From positions 744,001-808,000 of the forward strand of contig JAUIRK010000964.1 in NCBI GenBank assembly GCA_030549495.1: a DNA stretch of 64,000 bases, written 5' to 3'. Both the position numbers and the translations under genes were made by a program. Below, in pieces: positions 24,082 to 34,244 of the stretch. Numbering within the stretch: position 1 is the stretch's first letter; every line of letters starts with the position of its first letter. This stretch comes from Nectonema munidae. Its lineage: Eukaryota > Nematomorpha > Nectonematoida > Nectonematidae. The notes beneath the pieces are model-generated. The model had not been told where the DNA came from. It saw only the letters and a program-made list of their open reading frames with translations, and made no database searches.

Positions 24082-24330
24082 CAATAGAGTTGATTGAATC
24101 AAAATGTCCTGTTCATCTTTGATCCATAATCCTTTGAATTTTCCCTCCATCATATATTTTCTCAACATTAGGCTTTCTCATAAAATTGTAAATGAGCTTA
24201 CACACAGTAATGCATCTTGAAACTTCATATACAAAATTCAAAGCACTAATCACAACAAGATGAAGCCGATGATTTAGGCAATGTAAAAAAGGAAGAAAAT
24301 AATAGAAAGTCGGTGATTTCATGTCACAAG
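24082..24330 (-). pseudogene. hAT transposase fragment (ZMYM-like)
   Basis: The minus-strand frame reads HCLNHRLHLVVISALNFVYEV, the C..HRL box of hAT transposases, followed by a short basic segment. It is cut at 24081 by the 3.9 kb insertion. A piece near 19650-19730 (minus) may be the detached C-terminal end, but I cannot show this clearly. Confidence 0.7.
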
Positions 24331-24718
24331 AGGAAGTTGGTGGGAGAAGCGCCCTTTCTCGCTACGGCCCTGTTTGTATTCCTTTGGAACCTGTTCTCCT
24401 TTTTAATAAAATCATATTTTTTCTTCAAAATTATCTAATTTTCAATACATAATAATTCATTCACGTTTATATCAGGGGCGCACATCCTCCAAATTATTGG
24501 GGGGGGGGCGGAATTTTTTTCTTGCACTTTTTAAAATTAGTGGTCTGGAAATACCACGGAAAGACCAAATATTCAAGCAATCCTTTAAATTAGAGTGTAT
24601 TCAGCGCATACCTAAAGTCCTAAATTTATAAGACTACATATTTTTTTTACAAAATTGGTTAATTTAAATACTATACTTCCAGCGAAAATATTTTAATTAA
24701 ATTTGCATATCGAATATA

Positions 24719-25246
24719 GTGCGCAGAAAAAATGCCCCCAATTAAAAAGTAGGAAAAAATGCCCCCAATTTAAAATTAGGAAAAAATGCCCAATACAAAA
24801 AATTTCAAAAATTATTAATTAAAATTTTTAAAAAAGATATGTCATAAAGATTTTTTGAAAAAAAAAGTTAACTTTTCATCTAAAACATTTAAAATTTAAT
24901 TAAAGTAAACTAAAAAAACTCAGCATACGACAATTTTTTAAAAACAAAAAATTTCTTTATAAAACAGCAAATATTTTTGGACTTTGTTTGTATCAGAACA
25001 CTTTCTAAATATAATTTGTATTTTAACTGATTTTAAGAACACATTCACACAAATATGCACCTTTGCTATTGTTTTCAAGAACTTTATAAAGAAAAAACGC
25101 TATAGATTAAGAAATTTTAGAAATTTAGCCTTTCAAAACGCTACCAAATAAAAATATTTATATAATTAAAAAAAATCCTTAAAATCAAAAATTAGGGGGC
25201 ATTTTTTCCTACTTTTTAATTGGGGGCATTTTTACCTACAACCATA
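24719..25246. mobile_element. 528-bp MITE with AAAAATGCCCCC inverted ends
   Basis: Inverted arms contain AAAAATGCCCCCAATT, a short AAAAAGTAGGA spacer and a second AAAAAATGCCCCC, at about 24727-24770 and in reverse at about 25190-25236. The direct repeat GAATATA flanks it (24712-24718 and 25247-25253). The uninterrupted site is visible in the reverse copy near 40895, where the sequence reads through TATACACTAG. Outer 8-12 bases of the two ends do not match each other, which is unusual. No coding region. Confidence 0.8.
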
Positions 25247-25756
25247 GAATATACACTAGTTTAAAAAAATCTAAAAATGTTAGGGGGTGGAATAGGCTTT
25301 TCATTTGAAAAATGAAGTAGTCTACCAGGCACATTACAGGAATTGATGAAAGGATATTTGATTCATAGAGAAAACAAATAACTGAAGGTTGGATAGTTTT
25401 ATATGAGTGAATGTAGTCAAAAGGCAAAGAGTCTACTAGACACCCTGCGATGTTTATATGAAAAAATGTGATTGATTAAGGGGCAAGGGTATAAAATGAA
25501 GTTATAATTGTGCAAACAAAAAATTAAGATCGCATTATTTCATTTTACTCAGCATCATTCAAAAATAGTTTAAAAGCTAAATTGATACAAGCTACAAAAA
25601 GTAAAATAACTGTTAACATTTTGCAATGATTTGCCTTTTATAATAGCTTTTAAGGAAAAAAAGTCTATCAGAAAAAGTTCTAGAGCTTCAACAAAAACTA
25701 AAAAATTTTAGAGCATAACTTAAGTTTTTTGAAAACTAATTTGACGTATCCCCTAC

Positions 25757-25905
25757 AGCATACTCCATGGGTGGCATGACAGGTTGGTTGAGATGATGGA
25801 CTCAGCACGGAAGCCTCTGGATTCGAATTTGTCCATAGTTTTACATAAGCGGTACATCAGTGCCTTGTCAATGAAAATACACCAGCTTCACCTTACCTTT
25901 TACTC
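25757..25905 (+). mobile_element. tRNA-derived SINE copy 2
   Basis: A tRNA-like head (GGTTGGTTGAGATGATGG, then B-box-like GGATTCGAATTTG) is followed by a body shared with 2590-2666 (CATAGTT..ACA.AAGCGG, CCTT.TCAATGAAAA). A shortened reverse copy sits at the same place of element D in the other copy (39838-39895), so the SINE entered before element D was duplicated. Confidence 0.65.
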
Positions 25906-26092
25906 AAAATTGAAAAATTTGCTCATAATTAACATAAGAGAGAAAGGAAACAAAATAAATAAAGCAATTTTCACTATTTTAAAATGGAACCGTCTGTTCT
26001 CAGAATAATTTCAAAATAATAGGAGGCATAAAGAATTAGAGTTTATTTGATATTTTCAAGTTTTTATAAGCAGCAAAAGTCAACGTTTAAGT

Positions 26093-26817
26093 AGAGCCCT
26101 TATAATTAAAAAATTATTTAAATAACGGTCGACAGACATTTCGCCCATAGACAATTTGCCCCCTGACAAATTGTCTCATAGGCTATTAGTTTCATCCATC
26201 TTTGCTTATTATATGTGTAAAATTATTAAAAAATTTTATATTCTTGTTTATTTTATCTCTATTAAATTATTTCAAATTAATCAATTTATCTCTTAATTTT
26301 TTAGAATTGTCCATGAGACAAAATGTCTTATGAAAATAATGGGGCGAATTGTCCATGGGACGAACTGTCTTATGAAAATAATGGGGCGAAATGTCCGAGG
26401 ACCAAACTAACATAAATCAAAGTATACGAGAAAAGAAAATCATTGCGTTTTTTTTGAATATTTCCGTCTACAAATAAAATTCTCACAGCTGTCATAAATA
26501 GATCAAGTACATTTTTAACAACTGAAACATTTTGTTTCGTTATTATATTTTATTATAATAATAAACAAATTTTCTTAAAAAAAGTGATTTGATTATGTAC
26601 AGTGTTACTTATAAAATTTAACAATCGAATATTATAAAAAATATCTCTGCTCAAATATTAAGCAAATAGAATATTCTTGCTTTTAAACTGAATAGCTAGT
26701 CAAAATATCCATTCCCAAATAACTATTGAAAAAAATTAAAGTTTTCAAATGTTACAAAATGTAACAAACATAGTGATAAAGATTAAGTGACCTTTGTTGA
26801 AAAGAATTCTTAGCGCG
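26093..26817. mobile_element. Unclassified 725-bp insertion in element D, containing a 277-bp MITE
   Basis: The reverse copy at about 39640-39655 reads straight through, so these 725 bp are inserted; the bases AGT stand on both sides. Within it, 26127-26403 has inverted ends of the form GGTC..GACATTTCGCCC and inner 40-bp repeats (TTATGAAAATAATGGGGCGA twice). I do not recognise the outer insertion. Confidence 0.6.
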
Positions 26818-26898
26818 AGTCTAACAATATTCATTGATATAAAATTGTAACGATTGAAAACTATTTTAATTTAACTCTAAATGCAAATTAGACACAAG

Positions 26899-27118
26899 CA
26901 GTGGTGTAGCCAAAAAAAAGTTGATAGAAGGGGCACAATTTAAAAACAAAAAACTTGCGCAACATTATTTATACTTTCTTGATCCTTTCATTGGAGAAAT
27001 TTTCAAAAACTGATATCGCATAAGTTGCATGGGGGCACCATGCGATACATAGGAGTGTGGGGAGGAACTCAGTAAACCATGAACCTATCCGCCCCTAAGA
27101 ATTCGTGCACCCATGATG
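26899..27118. mobile_element. hAT-like remnant
   Basis: It begins CAGTGGTGTAGCCA, a common hAT end, and continues with a GGGGCAC-type subterminal repeat; the other end is eroded (near CGTGCACCCATG). Confidence 0.4.
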
Positions 27119-27119
27119 G

Positions 27120-27680
27120 AGCATTTGTGAATAAAAAAATTAAAATGAAAATTAAGATAAATTTACTTTATTAAAATGAGGAAACATATTAAAAATGTGG
27201 TAAATTATTTTTTCTAGAATATATCAAGTGTGTAAAATGTTGAATTTAATTTGTTTAATTAAAAAAGTTCAAGTGATATTCAAATGAAAATCTTTGATAT
27301 TCATTTCATAAAATTAACAGTAAGAATTTAAACGTACCTTCATTTCACAAAATATTAAAGATAAATAAATTTTTATAAATAGAAAAAAGAAAAATCAATA
27401 TATAATAAAATTATTATCAGAATCATAGTATATCTAAAATAAAAGAAACCATGTGAAATAAAGATAAGAAATCAAAGAAATTTTTACAGATTAAGCATTA
27501 CGCCTGATAACTGAATAAATATAATTCAAAATACACATCCATAAAGATATGAAAAATAGAAAACATAGATAGATCCTACAATCAAATATATTTTTCATCG
27601 TATATTTAAGTTGTAAATTATTAATAGAATCAATATCTGATATATATAAGATATGCATCACTATTATATACATACAAATA
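27120..27680. other. AT-rich stretch, nothing recognised
   Basis: Short AT-rich frames only. Confidence 0.5.
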
Positions 27681-27689
27681 AATATATGC

Positions 27690-28385
27690 AAATAAAGACA
27701 AAATCAATGTTTTTTAGTAGGAAAAAGAATCGTGTGGGTCCCTCATTAGGTTTTGAAAATGTAACGAAATTAAACTATTTAGGCTTAATTATCAACTGTG
27801 ATTTAAATTGGAATGATCATGTTATATATATTGCTAATAAATTGAATGTTATTATGGAATACTCTACAAGCATAAGTGTAAATTGGATAATGAGATAAAA
27901 TTAAAGATTATAAGGCGTTGTTTCTTTCTCATCTTTATTATAGTGTTGAAAACTGGGGTTGTTGTAATGTTTCACTTTTAGAGAAGATTCAAAAAAAGGC
28001 TATGAGACTTGTTTTTGACTTGCCTTTGTTAAGCCATACCAGCAATATTTTTCATCATCATTCATTACTTAAACTGAAGGATATTTATAAGCTAAAAGTG
28101 TCAATTTTTTTATATAATTAAATTCATGGTGATTTACCCTCCGCTTTTGATGGTTGGCTGAAGTTTAACTATGAGTATGAAAATTTAAACCTAAGATATG
28201 AACGCAACTTGGTTTTACCTTTTTATAAACTTAAGTCATCCAAAACTGGTCTCAAATATAGGGTATGCAAATTTTGGAATGCCTTTTTAGTTTTCAATGA
28301 TTGCAATACTTCTTTATTTTTGTTTAAAAAAAAATTAAAAAGTTATTTGATTTCTCTTTATGAAGACACATGTCAACATGTTGAT
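27690..28385 (+). pseudogene. LINE reverse transcriptase C-terminal fragment
   Basis: The frames read KLNYLGLIINCDLNWNDH near 27770 (the thumb-region motif after YADD), then SHLYYSVENWGCCNVSLLE near 27920, IQKKAMRLVFDLP, and GLKYRVCKFWNAF near 28250 with a terminal KKLKSYLISLYE. This is the usual C-terminal part of Jockey/CR1-like LINE proteins. At least three breaks are visible, including one stop near 28120. It lacks the RT core; its family matches the fragment at 4082-4810. Confidence 0.8.
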
Positions 28386-28389
28386 TGTT

Positions 28390-28865
28390 AAGTATGCAAG
28401 AAATCATCAAAATTGAACCTTGAATATTGAACACGGCTTAATTGTACATTTTCATCTTCGTCCAATTGATTTACCAACACACTGAAGAACTTTTTTGGTG
28501 TTGCGTTATAATTTTTTATTTCTGTTCTCTGAGGTGCATCATCACAGCGGCTATTGCCTTTTGATCACCTCCAAACAAATATATGAATATTTTTATTTTC
28601 GTCTGTTTATTTATTGTTTTTCTACTAAATATTATTGTTCTTTCAATTTAGTGTATGCAGAATATAGAAGAAATAACTATCAACAGGTATTATGCATAAT
28701 GCATTGATGCTGTTAGGGATTATAAAAGCAAAATATAGTTTTTTTATTACAAAATATTGAAACTTAAATTATATATATATATGTTCGGGTATAAGCAGTG
28801 TATCTCCGACACAACAACTGAAAAACATATATAGAAACAAGAGTGATGAAAATGATGAAATCATG
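28390..28865. other. AT-rich stretch, nothing recognised
   Basis: May include the 3' end of the LINE; it holds a short TATATA run near 28775. Confidence 0.4.
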
Positions 28866-28870
28866 ATATA

Positions 28871-30329
28871 TTAAAATATGACGGACTCTGGAAAAGAAGT
28901 GGAAAAGTTGAAATGGTGGATAAGTATGGACGCGAGCTTACCTGAATTATCACGATTAGCCAGAAAATATATGTGTGGAAAGAGTCCTTTATATTCTACA
29001 GTAGCAAAATATAATAAGTTTTCGTGATCAATAAACTCGGAAAAATAGGAAATTCTTCGCATATAACGTGGATCATTTTTTAATTTGGAATAATACCTAA
29101 CAACAATAATTTTCGCTTCACTTTTTCTGTCATTCCTAAGGTCAATAAAAGTACATAAACGATCATCATAGAAATAAAATAATTTCTTAGAACCATTACG
29201 CACCCAGGCCCCGCAATCATCACAAAATACTCGCATTGAAGGATCAATACGAATTTTGAAGCAAACATTTTCTTTAAGTCCTTTAGGTATCTGTTCATGA
29301 ACCAATGTATCAGGATTTAATATGAAGGTAAACCATTCATTCTTCGAAATAAAATCACTTACTTTCAGGCACAAATTATCGGGTTTTGATGATTCAACAG
29401 CAAAATAATTATGTTCAGAAAGAATAGAGGCAGTTTTTTGTGAAACATTTGATAAAATTTTATCTATCGTAATATGACTTTTAGACAAATCATACTTTTT
29501 TTCTAAAGAAAAACTATTTATATCCCGATTGATCAAAAGAACAAAATGGTTAGGATTATTATGGGTGAAAGGAGAAAATTGAGAACAAGAAAAAAGTATA
29601 TTAATTTCGCAAGATTTGAAATCTTTGAACGGAATAAGAGTAGTATTCAAAATATCTACGATCTTATTTTTTTTGAATTGTATGGCGCATAACAAAGTTT
29701 AATTTTCATATTTAAAACATTTGATAGAGCCCAAATTGTATAAATGTTGGACCATCCGAATTGAGAGCAAACTGATTTTATTGAATCTTGAAAATCACAA
29801 ACTTTAATGAAACTTTTATCGACATATAAATTTGAATTTAAAACTAGTTCTATAGCGGTAAGAAGACGAAATACATCACTTCTACTTTCATTATCATAAA
29901 AAAAAAGTTGAAATAGAATTGAAGAGATACCATTAGGAGTAGACATTAAGGGAATAAGATTTTCATTAAGGTTAAAATGTGTTAATATAGATTGAGCTAT
30001 TGGATCGATGCTAGTTTTGTACGAGGGACCAAATTTGGAAAACATGAAATTTTCGGCTCTCATGAAATCTTTCATATTATTTAAAATATTATGAAAGGTG
30101 TCATTACACTTTTCTAGATATATATAATAGTTTTCAATACGTTCAATAGCGCCATGAAAATCATATTCTTTATCGCTAAAACAGCATGCAAAGCATAAAA
30201 AGTTAAGCTTTTTAAACAAAAAAAAGCCCTGTCATCTTCAGTTAAATCGATACATTCTCCATGATAGGCTCTCTCACACGATCCACAATGGAGGCCCTTC
30301 TCAACAACCAATCCACACATAGCGCACAA
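28871..30329 (-). pseudogene. PHD-OTU-like N-terminal half of MULE-family protein (locus 2)
   Basis: Three overlapping minus-strand frames make one protein-like region. 30114-30329 starts a C4HC3 PHD finger (CAMC, HCGSC, YHGEC) completed in the next frame by FLCFAC. 29656-30219 holds an OTU-like domain with STPNGISSILFQLFF, where locus 1 has the DGNC box, so both the Asp and the Cys are replaced, then GWSNIYTIWALSNVLNMKIKL. 28871-29695 continues with NHFVLLI (where the catalytic His would sit), EWFTFI, DDCGAW and RRISYF blocks. Each frame change sits at a run of about eight identical bases, so sequencing error is possible. It ends 274 residues into the third frame, with no transposase core downstream. 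Confidence 0.7.
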
Positions 30330-30484
30330 ATAAAATTTAAGCTACAGGTGAATTTTCCAATAAATAATAAAATAATTTTCCTAAGGGAGGCATTATAGCA
30401 CAAAAATATAGTTTTCATGGAAATTGCTTGGTTCCATCATTGAGATTTGTTTTCTTTTTTCTGTCGTCCGTCTTCTCGGGAGGG

Positions 30485-30545
30485 TTGGGTGGGAACCGGG
30501 GGTAATTGAACCCTTGACGGTCTATCAGCTGGGGTGAGGAGAGAC
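30485..30545 (-). mobile_element. tRNA-like promoter segment, possible SINE head
   Basis: On the minus strand CCCCAGCTGATAGACC resembles an A box and GGGTTCAATTACCCC a B box, 15-20 bases apart. No cloverleaf with good stems could be drawn, so it is more likely a SINE or tRNA relic than a working tRNA. Confidence 0.35.
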
Positions 30546-30953
30546 GGAATATACACAATGTCCGTTTCTTTGATTTTTCATTTTAAGGCATCCTTGGTCA
30601 TCAAGAGAATTATCTGAATGGTGCGCTCCTTTGATCCCATATTTCTTATCGCCCATATGGCGGTTGTGGAGTCTGAGACCTTGCGTTCGGCGATTATTCA
30701 ATATTTTGGAGGCTTTAGTGTTAGCTAGATCCCAAGGAGCTTTCCATAGCGAATTAGATGAGTCAAATGTGACTTTTGGGCTAGGAATAGGATACTCTTT
30801 CTTTCTCCATAAGGCGTTTCTTTCTGTGAAACTTATGGGCGATACCCAGTCCAACACCTCCTGGGTATCGTCATTGGAGTCATGCTCCGGAGACTCATCA
30901 TTTGAGTCGAGGCTGTTACCTTTTTCTTTGCTTTTGACCTCCCCACTTTCCTC
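30525..30953 (-). CDS. Unrecognised reading frame in a GC-richer island
   Basis: The minus-strand frame is open over about 140 codons here and reads acidic serine-rich sequence (NSLDSNDESPEHDSNDD), then FTERNALWRKKEYPIPSPKV and a basic end with GLRLHNRHMGDKKYGIKG. Base composition is close to even GC:AT, unlike the AT-rich surroundings. The frame formally extends another 28 codons to 31037 into the tandem array, but that part is repeat-derived and unlikely to belong. It could be an exon, or part of a retroposon given the tRNA-like segment at its 3' side. I know of no match. Confidence 0.3.
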   Translation of the reverse strand, partial: EESGEVKSKEKGNSLDSNDESPEHDSNDDTQEVLDWVSPISFTERNALWRKKEYPIPSPKVTFDSSNSLWKAPWDLANTKASKILNNRRTQGLRLHNRHMGDKKYGIKGAHHSDNSLDDQGCLKMKNQRNGHCVYSVSPHPS

Positions 30954-30954
30954 C

Positions 30955-32525
30955 GTTGATTTGATATGAAAATGTGTAGATTTCATGTAAAATTTGAATG
31001 AATGTTCTCGAAGACAGATTTTAGAAATAAACCGCAACTTTGTTTCACACTTATAAGTATTTAATTCTCATTGTTGATTTGATATGAAAATGTGTATATT
31101 TCATGTAAAATTTGAATGAATGTTCTCGAAGACAAATTTTAGAAATACACCGCAACTTTTTTTCACACTTATAAGTATTTTGAAATCCAAATGCAAAAAC
31201 AATCTATAAATGAAATTGGCATTGTTGATCTGATATGAAAATGTGTATATTTCATGTAAAATTTGAATGAATGTTCTCGAAGACAGATTTTTGAAATAAA
31301 CCGCAACTTTGTTTCACACTTATAAGTATTTTGAAATCCAAATGAATCTATAAATGAAATTATCATTGGTGATTTGATATGAAAATGTGTATATTTCATG
31401 TAAAATTTGAATGAATGTTCTCGAAGACAAATTTTAGAAATAAACCGTAACTTTGTTTCACACTTATAAGTATTTTGAAATCCAAATACACTTTGAACAC
31501 AAGTGAATGATTGAGTTTTAGCAGAGAAAGCGGAAGAGAAAAACAGGAGAGAGAAAGAGAAATAGAATCACTGTGACAGAAGATGAGAAAATCTAGTGGA
31601 TCATCAACATGTGTTTGCAAATACTACAGAGGAGACACTGTGATAAATATTGCTTACTTATTGTGTGCATATTGAAGCAATGGATTATTATTATATAGCT
31701 CTCACGCATCGTCTGTAAAATATGTTCGATAGGAAAAATGCGATAGGAATTTCAGAGCAGCTTGGCATGATGTTTGATTGATTCGAAAGTCTGCATTCCT
31801 TCTATGCGATCATCATACATGTTTTATAAACAAGCAGCAATTGAAATTCAAATACAAAAACAATCTATAAATGAAATTCGCATTGTTGAGTTGATATGAG
31901 AATGTGTGTGTACATTACATGTAAAATTTAAATGTGTGTTCTCGAAGACAGATTTTAGAAATAAACCGCAACTTTGTTTCACACTTATAAGTATTTTGAA
32001 ATCCAAATGCAAAAACAATCTATAAATGAAATTGGCATTGTTGATTTGATATGAAAATGTGTATATTTCATGTAAAATTTGAATGAGTGTTCTCGAAGAC
32101 AGATTTTAGAAATAAACCGCAACTTTTTCACACTTATAAATATTTTGAAATCCAAATGCAAATACAATCCATAAATGAAATTGGCATTGTTGATTTATTA
32201 TAAAAGTGTTTATATTTCATGTAAAATTTTAATTAATTTTCTTGGAGACATTTTAAAAATAAACCGCAAATTTGTTTCACATTGATCAGCATCTTCAAAT
32301 TCTAAATGTAAAACGAATTTATAAATGAAATTGCGATTGCTGATTTGTTATAATAATGTGTATATTCCATGTAAAATTTGAATGAATGTTTTCAGAGACA
32401 GATTTTAGAAGTAAACCGCAAGTTTCTTACACACTTATAGGTATTTTATTTGTGAATTCCAAATATATGTCCACAAATGAAATTAGCATGTCCGATTTGA
32501 TATAAAAAAATATTGAAAATTTGAA
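30955..32525. repeat. Tandem array of ~145-155 bp units (family S)
   Basis: Units begin near 30955, 31073, 31223, 31366, 31883, 32037, 32191, 32335 and 32489. Each reads TTGATTTGATATGAAAATGT, a TTTCATGTAAAATTTGAATG block, an AGACAGATTTTAGAAATAAA block, CCGCAACTTTG and AAATGAAATTGGCATTG. A unit-free spacer lies at about 31490-31850. Diverged arrays of the same unit occur at 42480-43200 and 63460-64000. The short minus-strand open frames here are products of the repeat. Confidence 0.9.
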
Positions 32526-32865
32526 GGTATATTTTATTAGATATATTTCTCATCAATCAAAATTTTGATTGACATTTCCCAAAAAGTAACCATGATTTTA
32601 AAAAAATTTTAACTATAAAGTGTTATGTCTTCAAAACTGTATATATTTATAAATTTTCAAACGATTATATAATATAGAACCAAAGTTATAAGCTTAACTA
32701 GAGATACTGTCAGAATTTTGCTGAAAAAGTTTAACTTTTGATTTTGATTGACAGATTTACAAATGAATAGGTCATTCAACTACCATGAAAATGGTATCAA
32801 AAAATGCAGTTATCAATTTTAGGAAATGTCACGAAGTATGGTTTTACGTATTTTAAGATTTTATT
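32526..32865. repeat. Unique flank B of the tandem array family
   Basis: This segment (AAGTGTTATGTCTTCAAAAC through ATGAAAATGGTATCAAAAAA) matches 43215-43495, which follows the array at 42480-43200 in the same order. So array and flank move together as one dispersed unit. Confidence 0.85.
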
Positions 32866-32869
32866 ACTC

Positions 32870-34240
32870 AAACAAATCCAACTAATCCCTAGTTTGCTAG
32901 AAAAATAATCTTAAAACCGATTATTATTCTACCCTCTAGGCATAATATATCACATGTTTTCATCCATTTCTCACTAGAGGTTCCTTCTTAACCCTCGCAG
33001 TACGTAGCTTTTATGCCTCCCTTCGAAGGACGGAGTAGTGGACTCCACATATACTCTTGTGCATTGAGAGTGAGGAGAGATGAGTAAACACGAAAAAATC
33101 AATAATCTTGCATGCATTATCTTTCGAAACATATGATGTCATGATATTTCTTGCGCTTTTCTATCATTTTATTTATTCTTATTACCACTTCGCATTTTTC
33201 TAATAAACCATGAGTTATATTTGAAATAAGCGATTCATATACTTACTCCTCGAAAAGTTTTGAAAGTGAAAGTTCTTATTCTGATGACTCTTTTGATCTT
33301 TCTGACAGTTTGATTGCTCCTGATAATACTACTTTCACCTGAGAGCTTCCAAAATTTGGGAACCTAAAATAGATGTTTTTATGAAAACTCAAAAGAAATG
33401 CGATGAAAGTTGTAACTTGTGAAATAAAAGCGCATGACATATATATATATATAGCATGACATGACAGAAATATAAATGTCGCTTTATAATCAGGTTTGAG
33501 GAGTCGGAGATTTTAAAGAGATATGAGTTGGATTCGGTATCTGATATAATTTAGTAGATGGAGGCGGATTTTTAAATGAAAAAAATAGTTTAATTTTTGT
33601 AACAATGGAGTGGCACTTCTTTAGTCCAAGTAAGATTTGGCGTTAAATTTATTAAGTTTTTGTGTTTAGAGTCGTATTTTGATTTTTTAAAGTATTTCGT
33701 AAAAAAAAAGCTCATGCTAACTACAAATCCTACTTTCAAAAAAGGCATGATGAATTTTCTTCACGATAGTGTGAGTAATTTATAGCATTTTTAGCCCACA
33801 AGAATTTTTTAAGGAGACGAAATAGAAGTGGGAAGAATGTACTCAATAATCGATGTGTGTAAAAACAATATTGGACATAAGAATTATTTATCAAACTCTA
33901 TCATATATGAGCGATTTTTTTGGGGTATTGAATTAGAAGGTAGTGGATAGATCACAATTACAAGCAAGGCAAACCACTTGATAAAATCCCTGCAATTATG
34001 GTTAGATTGCAAGGTCTGGTAATAATGGTGATATGTTCACTACAGTAAAATTCTTTTATAATAAATTTTTAAAATTGAAAGAAAAAATTTGCAAATCTCT
34101 TCAAATTTTTGAGAATGTGTGCCCCTAGTAGTCTAGATTAACTTCTATTTGTGTCCAACTTTCCAAACATACTCACGCGATTCTCTATAAAGATGCTTAT
34201 TTAATTTTATTTAGAATATAGTCCTGCCTTTTTTGCTGAG
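32870..34240. other. Upstream region of MRPS17; no other gene recognised
   Basis: A weak piece near 33250-33350 reads acidic ESESSYSDDSFDLSD, possibly a piggyBac N-terminus, but too short to call. A TA-dinucleotide run lies near 33440. The promoter of the ribosomal protein gene is presumably at the right end of this stretch; no TATA box position is obvious in such AT-rich DNA. Confidence 0.4.
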
Positions 34241-34244
34241 AAAG

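Larger units (their letters stand above)
19424..24372 (-). mobile_element. hAT element interrupted by a 3.9 kb insertion
   Basis: Ends are CAGGGCTGTAGCCAGAA and its near inverted copy TTCTCGCTACGGCCCTG. Flanking octamers CTTGTCCT and TTTGTATT match at 5 of 8 positions, consistent with an old 8-bp target duplication. After removing the inner element (20126-24072) about 1 kb remains. The only clear coding part is the transposase fragment at 24082-24330. Confidence 0.75.
24473..26867 (+). mobile_element. hAT-like element D (copy 1), with nested insertions
   Basis: It begins CAGGGGCGCACATCC, a hAT-type end. The same sequence appears in reverse at 39598-41091, which ends TGTGCGCCCCTG. Matching blocks are 24560-24718, 25254-25480, 25560-26092 and 26818-26867; the gaps in the match are the insertions listed separately. 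No transposase piece is recognisable. The far terminus and its target repeat were not found. Confidence 0.65.

Noticed and set aside
31169-32167. Repeated small minus-strand frames (THFHIKSTMPISFIDCF type)
   Set aside because: They are readings of the 150-bp tandem unit, not genes.
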